Below, piece after piece: positions 1-6,160 of a DNA stretch of 7,650 bases (positions are counted from its first letter, which is position 1; each line of letters starts with the position of its first letter). Source of the stretch: Planctomycetaceae bacterium (GTDB taxonomy: Bacteria; Planctomycetota; Planctomycetia; Pirellulales; Pirellulaceae). The position numbers and the translations under genes are program-made. The stretch spans positions 1 through 7,650 of the forward strand of contig NYXM01000116.1 in the NCBI GenBank assembly GCA_002685655.1, given 5' to 3'. The notes beneath the pieces are model-generated. The model did not search any database, was not told the origin of the DNA, and saw only the letters and a list, made by a program, of their open reading frames with translations.

Positions 1-1026
1 GATTCAAGTGACACGAAGACAGTTGGCCTGCAACCGATCCAAGGCAAACACACGACTTTGTATCGCGCGACGGACGACGGTTACAAGTTTTGCCATCACC
101 CAAATCTTGCTGTCTTCAAGAATCACCTCTATTGCATGTGGTCGAACGGGCTCGTCCACGAGGATCATCCGGGGCAGCGAATCCTCTACAGTCGTACTTC
201 CGATGGCGCGATGTGGACGGATCCCGCGGTGTTGGCTGAAGACAAAGATGGAACCGGCGTCTGTGTGTCCTCAGGTTTCTATGTGGCCGGCGAGTCTCTT
301 ATCGCGTATTACACCACAACAGGTGGTAGCAATTTTCATGCGGACACCGCACTGATGGCCAGGATGTCAAGCGATGGGCGGACGTGGGACGGACCCCGTC
401 GCATTGCAAGTGGGTTTTTCATCGAAGGCCCACACCAGTTGAATCGTGACCGATTATTGCTGGCCGGTGAACATGTCGGCAATGCACGCCGGACGAAACG
501 AATGCAACTGCTCTATTCGGATGCGAAGGACGGTCTGACAGGCTGGCAAGAAGCATCTATCGAGCCAACGGAATTGGAAACATTTGGCTACACCGAACCA
601 AGCTACTTCAAGCAGCGAGACGGTCCGATCGTCGCAACACTGAGGAACTATAGCGGCGCGCTATATGCGACAGCCAGTCATGATCAAGGCCGCAGTTGGA
701 GTCCTCCGGTGCGGACCAATTTTCTGGATTCGACGGCTCGTACGTCGGCTGGTAATCTGCCGGATGGCACAGCGTATCTGGTCAATAACCCCATGCCCAA
801 GCAGTTCGATCGCAGTGTCCTGACGATCGCATTGAGCAAAGACGGCGTGACGTTTGACCGCGCCTTTCTGCTGCGTAATGAACCGACCCACCGCCGTCAT
901 GACGGCAAAAGTAAGCTGGATGGTTGGCAATACCCCCATGCCTTGGCCTGGAAAGGAAGTCTCTTTGTTGCTTATTCCATCAACAAAGAGGACATTGCAA
1001 TCACGCGAATCGTGCCCATTCCGTAG
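1..1026 (+). CDS. Exo-alpha-sialidase-like (BNR/Asp-box) protein, 5' truncated by window
   Basis: The frame is open from the first base to the TAG at 1024-1026, giving 341 visible residues. The true start lies before the window, and the internal TTG at 58 is not a credible start. Asp-box (BNR) motifs mark a six-bladed sialidase beta-propeller: TSDGAMW near visible residue 67, SSDGRTW near 123, the best match SHDQGRSW near 226, and a degenerate SKDGVTF near 280. A C-terminal stretch, DGWQYPHALAW followed by LFVAYSINKEDIAITRI, resembles planctomycete sialidase-like hydrolases as I remember them. The family releases terminal sialic acid from glycans, but many planctomycete members are uncharacterised and may act on other sugars. 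The catalytic Arg triad and Tyr/Glu pair cannot be assigned without an alignment. Any signal peptide would be outside the window. The gene ends 46 bp from the convergent CsrA-fusion gene. Confidence 0.85.
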   Translation, partial: DSSDTKTVGLQPIQGKHTTLYRATDDGYKFCHHPNLAVFKNHLYCMWSNGLVHEDHPGQRILYSRTSDGAMWTDPAVLAEDKDGTGVCVSSGFYVAGESLIAYYTTTGGSNFHADTALMARMSSDGRTWDGPRRIASGFFIEGPHQLNRDRLLLAGEHVGNARRTKRMQLLYSDAKDGLTGWQEASIEPTELETFGYTEPSYFKQRDGPIVATLRNYSGALYATASHDQGRSWSPPVRTNFLDSTARTSAGNLPDGTAYLVNNPMPKQFDRSVLTIALSKDGVTFDRAFLLRNEPTHRRHDGKSKLDGWQYPHALAWKGSLFVAYSINKEDIAITRIVPIP

Positions 1027-1072
1027 CAGCCTGTTGATGATCGCCTGGGCCGGTAATAAGTGGCCTTAGCAA

Positions 1073-1789
1073 CTAAACGGCGATTACACCAAACTCCCGC
1101 GTTAATTCGTCGACAAGCTGTTCGGCGTTAATCGGTCTGGCAAACCAACGGTCAATGCCGCTTCGGTTATCTCCCAATCCGATGAACTTCATTCCGGCAC
1201 ACGCGTCGGTAGATCGCAATTGGTCAATCATCGTCTCGTCGCCGCTTGCTGAGTCGATCAACGCAAAATCGGGACGCGAATGCAACGACAGGTAGCCCAG
1301 TGCGTCGTCGGCATTTGAGGCGATTACGACCTCGAATCCGCCAAGCCGAAGGCAGCTGGCCAGAAGCTCCCGTTCATTCGCGTCGTTGTCGATCAGCAAG
1401 GCGTGGGGCGAAGAACCGTGACCTTCCTCGAGTGTGTCGTCGATGTTGCGATCCAGAACCTGCAACTCTCGAAATACGTCGAGAACAAGACTCTGCGCGG
1501 CATCGTGGCCATCGAGATGCGCGTGCAATCGGTTGAGTACTACCGCCGTCGAGTCGAGCGTCGTTCGAACGGCCATCGCCAGATTCAAACACTTTTGATT
1601 CGCAGACGCACCACCCGACGTGAAGTCGATGCCCTTCAGATCAGCGAGTTCGTGGCGCAAAACCGGCACATCAGGCGGTGCATCAATTCCCAACCGCGTC
1701 TTTTTGCCCCGAATATGGATGACTTCAATTGAGATTCCAAGTGTGGGAAAGACGAGCCGTTCGGTCTCTTTGCGTGCAAGGACGAGCAT
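1073..1789 (-). CDS. CsrA domain fused to a degenerate response-regulator receiver domain
   Basis: This 238-residue protein begins with an almost complete CsrA/RsmA domain (residues 1-50). MLVLARKETERLVF matches the family N-terminus, RLGIDAPPDVPVLRHEL matches the second half, and L4 and R45 fit the RNA-contacting Leu4/Arg44 of E. coli CsrA. CsrA is a dimeric post-transcriptional regulator that binds GGA motifs in mRNA leaders, and free CsrA is only about 60-70 residues. Residues 55-125 look mostly helical and may be a linker or dimerisation segment. Residues 127-236 resemble a CheY-like receiver: HALLIDND for strand 1, ALIDS with D179 at the phospho-acceptor position, and WFARPI where a receiver has FxKPF. 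The conserved Lys is replaced by R218, the second acidic residue by N135, and the switch Thr/Ser position falls on GLGD (G206). Phosphorylation is therefore doubtful. The start is set by the match to the CsrA N-terminus and by a strong RBS. Target mRNAs are unknown. Confidence 0.85.
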   Translation of the reverse strand: MLVLARKETERLVFPTLGISIEVIHIRGKKTRLGIDAPPDVPVLRHELADLKGIDFTSGGASANQKCLNLAMAVRTTLDSTAVVLNRLHAHLDGHDAAQSLVLDVFRELQVLDRNIDDTLEEGHGSSPHALLIDNDANERELLASCLRLGGFEVVIASNADDALGYLSLHSRPDFALIDSASGDETMIDQLRSTDACAGMKFIGLGDNRSGIDRWFARPINAEQLVDELTREFGVIAV

Positions 1790-1795
1790 GACGTG

Positions 1796-1801
1796 ACCTC
1801 C
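1796..1801 (-). promoter_or_regulatory. Ribosome binding site of the CsrA-receiver gene
   Basis: The minus strand reads GGAGGT, six bases before the ATG at 1789. This is a near-perfect Shine-Dalgarno and confirms the start. It also contains GGA, so in a CsrA-family gene it is a natural site for translational self-repression. Confidence 0.8.
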
Positions 1802-1830
1802 AATGGGGAACTACTTGTCAAATGACCATT

Positions 1831-1854
1831 CATGAACATGTAGTCATGAACATG
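1831..1854. repeat. Two direct copies of CATGAACATG, 14-bp period
   Basis: CATGAACATG occurs at 1831-1840 and again at 1845-1854, separated by TAGT. Each copy is itself a near-palindrome (CATG-AA-CATG). The pair lies 42-65 bp upstream of the CsrA-fusion start codon. It could be a tandem operator, or part of the transcribed leader; the sequence does not decide between these. No convincing -35/-10 pair was found next to it. Confidence 0.6.
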
Positions 1855-1870
1855 ATGTATCGAACAAGCG

Positions 1871-1887
1871 CGAGGCATCCTGCCTCG
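1871..1887 (-). promoter_or_regulatory. GGA-loop hairpin, candidate CsrA-binding site in leader
   Basis: On the minus strand this is CGAGGCA-GGA-TGCCTCG: a perfect 7-bp stem whose loop is exactly GGA. The core GCAGGATGC resembles the known CsrA SELEX core (ACARGGAUGU), where GGA is shown in a hairpin loop. It lies about 80 nt upstream of the start codon of a gene with a CsrA domain, whose Shine-Dalgarno supplies a second GGA. Autoregulation is inferred, and it requires that transcription starts upstream of 1887. Confidence 0.45.
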
Positions 1888-2016
1888 TAATCCGCGAGCG
1901 CGCAGTTGGAGTCGTTCCGTAATGAGCTTGCAAGACGATTCTTTGCCGAATCACCAATCGAGGCAAGATCAGTTTCTCCGCAGGCAGTGCTGTGCTGTCA
2001 GTGCTTCTAGCTTGCG

Positions 2017-2062
2017 AAAATGCTGCCATGGGCAATGCAAAAATGCTGCCATGGGCAATGCA
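2017..2062. repeat. 23-bp perfect tandem duplication
   Basis: Two identical 23-bp units sit head to tail at 2017-2039 and 2040-2062. Each begins AAAATGCTGCC and contains the inverted core TGCC-ATG-GGCA. The identity of the copies suggests a recent duplication or selection. The repeat lies just beyond the T-tract of the minus-strand terminator at 2071-2111. Confidence 0.9.
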
Positions 2063-2070
2063 ATGGAAAC

Positions 2071-2111
2071 AAAAAAAGCGACCCCCGCCACAAATAGAGG
2101 ACGAGGGTCGC
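2071..2111 (-). terminator. Rho-independent terminator, minus strand, with no intact gene upstream
   Basis: On the minus strand GCGACCC (2111-2105) pairs with GGGTCGC (2084-2078), with further interrupted pairing inside, and is followed directly by seven T residues (2077-2071). This is a textbook intrinsic terminator. The plus strand has no T-tract after the hairpin, so the direction is clear. No intact coding sequence ends in front of it. The nearest coding-like tail is a frame ending at 2167 (residues TKQVATSVRDKLIKIIV then stop), which meets an in-frame stop 26 codons upstream of its own stop. Confidence 0.75.
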
Positions 2112-2332
2112 GTGCTTTATCCCAAGATCCCGAATCGCCTGCTGCAGCAAATCGATTTTGGCTCAGTCAAACAATGATCTTGATGAGCTTGTCACGCACC
2201 GAAGTCGCTACCTGTTTGGTGCAAAGTGACCAGATCGCAGGACCGAATCAGTTTCGAAAGGCTGCAAGCACAGCATTCACGCCAACCGGTTGGAAGGCAA
2301 GGATCTATGATCTCTGGGCGACAACTTAAGGA

Positions 2333-2347
2333 GTTGCAGAGTGCAAC
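2333..2347. repeat. Short perfect inverted repeat GTTGCA-GAG-TGCAAC
   Basis: Two perfect 6-bp arms with a 3-bp spacer lie in the gene-free stretch. It could be a regulator half-site pair or a small RNA hairpin. There is no T-tract, so it is not a terminator. A chance occurrence is plausible. Confidence 0.4.
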
Positions 2348-2577
2348 GTCCTCATCGAAACATTTGTGGTGGTTCTTGCATAGACGCCCTCCACTTCAGA
2401 AGAGATGCAACATTGAACGTTGTACGGTCATCTTAATCGTCTTGTTGGCCCAATGTCAAGTTCTTTTTTTCGTTCGCATTCTTGCCTCTCCACATGCGCG
2501 GTAAAGGTAGTTTCGCGTCTCTTCTTGTGGTCGTTTGTCACGACGATTCAGGCAATGACACGTGACACCATTGCGAT

Positions 2578-2607
2578 GGTTCCGATGTTGGTGGTTCCGA
2601 CGTTGGT
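2578..2607. repeat. 15-bp tandem repeat, one mismatch
   Basis: GGTTCCGATGTTGGT at 2578-2592 is followed immediately by GGTTCCGACGTTGGT at 2593-2607. The unit is a multiple of three but no credible gene spans it. It is probably a small duplication that has begun to diverge. Confidence 0.8.
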
Positions 2608-2864
2608 GGAATGCTTGACCATTTGCAACCGATGCATCGAACGATAGACCCTAGACAGGTCAGCAGCAATTTGCTGCCCTGTTTGTGCGGGCTGCGTGCG
2701 AGCGCAGCCAGCTCGGCCATCACGCCGGTTTCTCTTGAGAGCGCGACAATGAGCTATGTTTTTGTCGGGGCAATGCAGCGCCTGCCCGCTCATTCAAACC
2801 ATCAAGCAGCGATCCTTTGGGCTGCAAACGTCCGGTCGCGCTCATTGTACGGATTAGACAGTTC

Positions 2865-3797
2865 ATGTGGCACAACTCGTTGATCACGCAATTGGCCGTC
2901 TCACCCGTCTGTGGCTATCTGGCGCGCGACGCCGGTGCTGCTGAACCCACGGCGATTTCGGCGCTGGCATTGGCAGCCCAAGGACAGACTGATGCGGCTC
3001 GCCAAGCGGCTGACTGGCTCGCTGCGACGCAGGCAACTGACGGCTCCGTCGCGGTTCGACGTGACACCGACGGCCCATGTTGGCCGACGAGCCTGGCGGC
3101 GTTGGCTTGGCACACAGTCGATCCGGTTGACTTTGCCGAACAGATTGACTGTGCCGTGACATGGATGTTGTCTATCCGCGGGAAAACACAACCACGGTCG
3201 AGTGAGGTCCATCACGACTCTTCGCTGGTCGCATGGCCGTGGGTGGTAGGAACACACTCATGGATCGAACCAACTGCCCTGCACGTTCTGGCGCTGAAAG
3301 CTACCGGCTACGGCGACCATCCGCGAGTACGGGAAGCGGTACGATTGCTGGTCGACAGGCAGATTCCCGGTGGTGGTTGCAACTATGGTAATACGGGCAT
3401 ACTGGGGCAGACGCTATGGCCGCACGTTCAGCCGACGGGCTTGGCCCTTTGGGCGCTTGGCGGCGAGACCTTGGGCAGGGGTCGCATCAAAGCCTCCATC
3501 GCATGGCTGCGACAGGCACTGTGCGAGCGTACCACTTGTACGTCACTGGCCTGGGGGCTGCTCGGCTTGCAAGCGCACGACTCCCATCACAGCGGCACGA
3601 TTCCAGACGGAGCCGCAGATTGGATCGAACAGGCTCAAGCGCGGAACTCTGCCGGCCAACGCTCGGCGTACAAGGCCGCCCTCCTGTCGCTGGCTGCCGG
3701 CGCGGTCGAGGGAAGAGACTGTTTGACCGCACCGGAAGTTCGTGATACGAGCACAACACGAGGACCCGACCATGCGGTCGAGGAGAACGTTCAATGA
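2865..3797 (+). CDS. Alpha/alpha-toroid protein (squalene cyclase / prenyltransferase repeats)
   Basis: A 310-residue protein of tandem helical repeats of the terpenoid-cyclase/prenyltransferase toroid superfamily. Repeats, from the ATG at 2865, start near residue 27 (AEPTAISALALAAQG), 73 (WPTSLAALAWHTV), 135 (EPTALHVLALKATG), 189 (QPTGLALWALGG) and 226 (TSLAWGLLGLQAH). Two QW-like segments are visible: QATDGS near 56 and QIPGGGCNYG near 166. It is about half the length of a squalene-hopene cyclase and shows no DXDD acid motif, so cyclase activity is not supported. It may be a binding scaffold or an unrecognised enzyme. No signal peptide or membrane segment is seen, so a cytosolic location is likely. 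An upstream in-frame TTG at 2817 would add 16 residues without resemblance to the family, so ATG 2865 is preferred, although its RBS is weak. It overlaps the following DUF362 gene by 4 nt (ATGA), implying translational coupling. Confidence 0.75.
   Translation: MWHNSLITQLAVSPVCGYLARDAGAAEPTAISALALAAQGQTDAARQAADWLAATQATDGSVAVRRDTDGPCWPTSLAALAWHTVDPVDFAEQIDCAVTWMLSIRGKTQPRSSEVHHDSSLVAWPWVVGTHSWIEPTALHVLALKATGYGDHPRVREAVRLLVDRQIPGGGCNYGNTGILGQTLWPHVQPTGLALWALGGETLGRGRIKASIAWLRQALCERTTCTSLAWGLLGLQAHDSHHSGTIPDGAADWIEQAQARNSAGQRSAYKAALLSLAAGAVEGRDCLTAPEVRDTSTTRGPDHAVEENVQ
3780..3785 (+). promoter_or_regulatory. Ribosome binding site of the DUF362 gene, inside the toroid gene
   Basis: GAGGAG lies eight bases before the ATG at 3794, within the last codons of the upstream gene. 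With the ATGA stop-start overlap it fixes the start and supports coupled translation of the pair. Confidence 0.75.
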
Positions 3798-4870
3798 CAC
3801 AGCGTACGCCGCATGACAAAGTAGATGTGAACTTGCCGTCCAACTGCCCGAAGCGCACGACATGCGGGCTTGAAGAGAACGCTCGCGTTCGCCGTGCGAT
3901 GCTCGTGGGTGGTTCGCTGGCCGCGACGGGAGTGATCGGCTATCCGTTGATTAAACGTGTCTCACGGCACCGGGAACTCGTATTCATCGCTCGCCATCAG
4001 CGTTACGACGGATCATTAGTGCAGACCATCCGCGATGGTCTGTTGGCATCTGGCGTGTCGGCAAATGATCTGGTGGGAAAGCGCGTTGTGCTGAAGCCGA
4101 ATCTAGTTGAGCCGACTCGTGCCGTGCCGCACATGACAACACATCCCACGATGATCCTGGCGACGGCCGAAGTCTTTCGTGGCTTTGGTGCACATGTCGT
4201 CGTGGGCGAAGCGCCTGGACACGTGCGCGATACTGAAATGGCACTGGCTGAATCGGGGTTGCAAGAGGCACTTGATTCAACCGGATTGGAATTCTCCGAT
4301 CTGAACTACGAAGAGGTGAAGTGGGTCAAGAACCGCGGTCGTGCGAGCCGGCTGGGAGGATTCCATTTCCCTCAGTCGATCGTCGAAGCAGATCTGATCG
4401 TCTCGATGCCGAAGATGAAGACCCATCATTGGGTGGGTGTGACAGCTGCGATGAAGAACCTGTACGGTACGCTCCCAGGAATCAAGTACGGTTGGCCAAA
4501 GAACGTCTTGCACCATGCGGGCATCCCGGAAACCGTTTTTGATATCAATGCCTCGCTGCCCAAGGTGATCACGGTCGTAGACGGAATTCAATGCATGGAA
4601 GGTGATGGCCCGATCATGGGTAGTCCGAAACAGATGGGGTTGGTACTGGTCGGTACAAACGCGGCCGCCGTCGATGCAACCGTTTGCCGCTTGATGAGGC
4701 TCAACCCAGCCCGTGTCGGCTACCTGCAATTAGCTGCTGACCGATTGGGGCCCATCGACAGCCAGTTGATCGATCAAACTGGCGAACACTGGGAACCGCT
4801 TGCTCAGACGTTCGAGATCCTGGACAAGCCACACTTGCAGCCACTACGCGATGGTGTGTTGATGTCTTGA
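3794..4870 (+). CDS. DUF362 domain protein with Tat-like N-terminal anchor
   Basis: This 358-residue protein matches the DUF362 family (PF04015), whose function is poorly defined. Characteristic segments are VVLKPNLVEP (98-107), the glycine-rich region GAHVVVGEAPGH (132-143), VEADLIVSMPKMKTHHWVGVTAAMKNLYGTLPG spanning 197-229, VVDGIQCMEGDGPIMG (261-276) and VGTNAAAVDATVCRLM (286-301). Many family members carry a 4Fe-4S ferredoxin-like cluster. Here the only cysteines are C18, C24, C267 and C298, with no CxxCxxC motif, so no cluster is expected. Residues 33-52 read RRAMLVGGSLAATGVIGYPL: twin arginines followed by a hydrophobic stretch, as in Tat signals or anchors, but after an unusually long polar N-region and without a clear AxA cleavage site. 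Export or membrane tethering is inferred. The gene is coupled to the toroid gene by an ATGA overlap, and the two probably act in one pathway. Confidence 0.85.
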   Translation: MTQRTPHDKVDVNLPSNCPKRTTCGLEENARVRRAMLVGGSLAATGVIGYPLIKRVSRHRELVFIARHQRYDGSLVQTIRDGLLASGVSANDLVGKRVVLKPNLVEPTRAVPHMTTHPTMILATAEVFRGFGAHVVVGEAPGHVRDTEMALAESGLQEALDSTGLEFSDLNYEEVKWVKNRGRASRLGGFHFPQSIVEADLIVSMPKMKTHHWVGVTAAMKNLYGTLPGIKYGWPKNVLHHAGIPETVFDINASLPKVITVVDGIQCMEGDGPIMGSPKQMGLVLVGTNAAAVDATVCRLMRLNPARVGYLQLAADRLGPIDSQLIDQTGEHWEPLAQTFEILDKPHLQPLRDGVLMS

Positions 4871-4904
4871 GCCTCGTTCCATCAGATCCTCAACAACCTC
4901 AACT

Positions 4905-4941
4905 AAAAAAAGACCCTCCAGCACTACGCTCGAAGGTCTTT
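4905..4941 (-). terminator. Rho-independent terminator of the glutamine synthetase gene
   Basis: On the minus strand AAAGACC (4941-4935) pairs with GGTCTTT (4915-4909), followed by a T-tract reaching 4905. It lies about 30 nt after the glnII stop. The plus strand has only TTTGAT after the stem, so it would terminate the convergent DUF362 operon less efficiently, although it is the only candidate for that too. Confidence 0.75.
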
Positions 4942-4970
4942 GATCGTACTGTGTTCAGACGAATGACGTT

Positions 4971-5981
4971 TTACGCGCAAGTTTCCTTGACGGTCTTGAT
5001 GATCGCCGACGCAACCTTGTACGGATCCGCGTTGGAGGCGGGCCGACGGTCTTCGAGGCGCCCTATCCAGCCATCCTCAATGGTCGTGTGGGGGATCCGA
5101 ATCGACGCACCCCGATCGAGCGCACCGTAGCTGAATTTGTCAATCGCCTGCGTTTCGTGTTCACCAGTCAGACGCTGCTCATTGTGTGCGCCATAGACAT
5201 CGATGTGCCGCGGAATCTGGCCACCGAAAGCATTACAGATCTTCGTGAACACCCCTTCGTCGCCTGATTCACGCATGATCCCGTTGGAGAAATTCGCGTG
5301 CATTCCCGAACCGTTCCAGTCCAACGCTCCAAACGGTTTCGGATGCCACTCGATCGCGTAGCCGTAACTTTCACCGGCACGCTCCAACAGATAGCGAGCC
5401 ACCCAGGTCTCGTCACCGGCTCGCTTGGCGCTCTTGGCAAATACCTGGAACTCCCATTGGCCCGCCGCGACTTCGGCGTTGATGCCTTCAACGTTGATGC
5501 CGGCAGCAAGGCACGCATCGAGGTGTTCGTCGACGCAGGCGCGACCGTGCGCATTCTTGGCGCCGACCGAGCAATAATAAGGACCTTGGGGAGCCGGGAA
5601 TCCTGCTGGCGGAAAGCCGGGCGGCAAGTTCGTGGTGGTGTTCCAAAGGAAGTATTCTTGTTCAAAACCAAACCAGAAGTCGTCGTCGTCGTCGTCAATC
5701 GTGGCTCGACCGTTCGATTCGTGTGGAGTCCCATCTGGGTTGAGAACTTCCGTCATCACCAGGAAAGCGTCCTTACGGCACGGGTCAGGGTAGATTGCGA
5801 CGGGCTTCAACAGGCAATCCGAACTACCACCGGCGGCTTGCTCTGTCGAGCTGCCGTCAAAATTCCACACCGGACAATCTTCCAGCGTGCCGCCGAAGTT
5901 CTTTCGGACTTTTGTTTTCGATCGAAGGCTCTGGGTTGGTTTGTAACCGTCGAGCCAGATGTACTCTAACTTGGCAACCAT
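4971..5981 (-). CDS. glnII: Type II (eukaryote-like) glutamine synthetase
   Basis: This 336-residue enzyme makes glutamine from glutamate, ammonia and ATP. Its length fits GSII rather than the roughly 470 residues of GSI. The beta-grasp N-domain shows LEYIWLDGY (5-13), LRSKTKV (19-25), WNFDGSSTEQA (39-49) and LLKPVAIYPDP (57-67). The catalytic domain shows FGFEQEY (104-110), GPYYCSVGA (133-141), INVEGINAEVAAGQWEFQV (162-180, with metal ligands in INAE and QWEFQ), DWNGSGMHANFS (221-232), NEQRLTGEHET (267-277) and EDRRPASN (310-317). The GSI adenylylation-loop tyrosine is absent, as expected for GSII, so control is likely transcriptional. A run of six Asp (96-101) precedes the FGFEQEY segment. 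The start is supported by AGGAG (5993-5997), 11 nt upstream, and by the conserved N-terminus. It has its own terminator, and a strong sigma-54 promoter lies about 200 bp upstream. Confidence 0.95.
   Translation of the reverse strand: MVAKLEYIWLDGYKPTQSLRSKTKVRKNFGGTLEDCPVWNFDGSSTEQAAGGSSDCLLKPVAIYPDPCRKDAFLVMTEVLNPDGTPHESNGRATIDDDDDDFWFGFEQEYFLWNTTTNLPPGFPPAGFPAPQGPYYCSVGAKNAHGRACVDEHLDACLAAGINVEGINAEVAAGQWEFQVFAKSAKRAGDETWVARYLLERAGESYGYAIEWHPKPFGALDWNGSGMHANFSNGIMRESGDEGVFTKICNAFGGQIPRHIDVYGAHNEQRLTGEHETQAIDKFSYGALDRGASIRIPHTTIEDGWIGRLEDRRPASNADPYKVASAIIKTVKETCA
5679..5696 (-). repeat. (GAC)6 trinucleotide run in glnII
   Basis: Six GTC units on the plus strand encode six consecutive Asp residues (96-101). 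A pure trinucleotide run is prone to slippage, but length changes would stay in frame and fall just before the conserved FGFEQEY active-site strand. Confidence 0.85.
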
Positions 5982-6080
5982 CTTGCAATTGACTCCTAAT
6001 CAAAATCCAAAACTGAAGGTTTCTACCAACGACCGCAATCTGTGGCGTCCATTCCGGAAAAGACGTCCCTGTGGGAGAAG

Positions 6081-6160
6081 TCGTGCCTGAGCGGCACGAA
6101 AACCCGAGATCTAGCCTCGGAACGCCTTCGCCGAAGCTATCCGCCCCTCGTCAAGGGGGC
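6081..6160 (-). promoter_or_regulatory. Hairpin-rich glnII 5' leader segment
   Basis: Four stem-loops lie in a row: TCGTGCC/GGCACGA with a 5-nt loop (6081-6099, 7 bp), CCGAG/CTCGG (6104-6120), CTTC/GAAG (6126-6136), and CCCCT/AGGGG (about 6143-6160). They lie within the predicted transcript from the sigma-54 promoter. They could stabilise the mRNA, hide a regulatory site or attenuate transcription, but no known riboswitch class was recognised and none is followed by a T-tract. Confidence 0.45.

Larger units (their letters stand above)
1802..2864. other. About 1 kb with no convincing gene between divergent genes
   Basis: Open frames here are short, lack family resemblance, and mostly overlap each other in incompatible frames. 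What can be seen is the direct repeats and GGA hairpin upstream of the CsrA-fusion gene, a 23-bp tandem duplication (2017-2062), a minus-strand intrinsic terminator (2071-2111), a perfect 6-bp inverted repeat with a 3-nt spacer (2333-2347), and a 15-bp tandem repeat (2578-2607). The promoters of both flanking transcription units must lie here, but none was found that matches a consensus well. A small RNA or a decayed gene on the minus strand, ending at the terminator, is possible. Confidence 0.6.

Noticed and set aside
1922..2329. 135-codon plus-strand frame in the gap, spanning the 23-bp repeat and the terminator
   Set aside because: Composition is not protein-like, it runs through a terminator hairpin and tandem repeat, and no RBS or domain is visible.
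2464..2470. Run of seven T on the plus strand, possible terminator
   Set aside because: No adequate GC-rich stem precedes it and no gene ends upstream.
2548..2793. 81-codon minus-strand frame, with a competing frame at 2538-2723
   Set aside because: Two frames compete over the same DNA, neither has a recognisable domain, and the region includes a noncoding-looking tandem repeat.
2817..2864. TTG start 16 codons upstream for the toroid gene
   Set aside because: The extra residues are basic and unlike the family, and TTG is less likely than the in-frame ATG at 2865.
2611..2883. 90-codon plus-strand frame just before the toroid gene
   Set aside because: It has no recognisable motif, a poor start context, and overlaps the better-supported ATG at 2865.
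5168..5734. 188-codon frame on the minus strand within glnII
   Set aside because: It is an alternate reading frame of the confident glutamine synthetase, with low-complexity Thr/Arg-rich content.
5298..5969. 223-codon open frame on the plus strand opposite glnII
   Set aside because: It lies wholly antisense to a clear GSII gene, has no family resemblance, and arises from the codon bias of the real gene.
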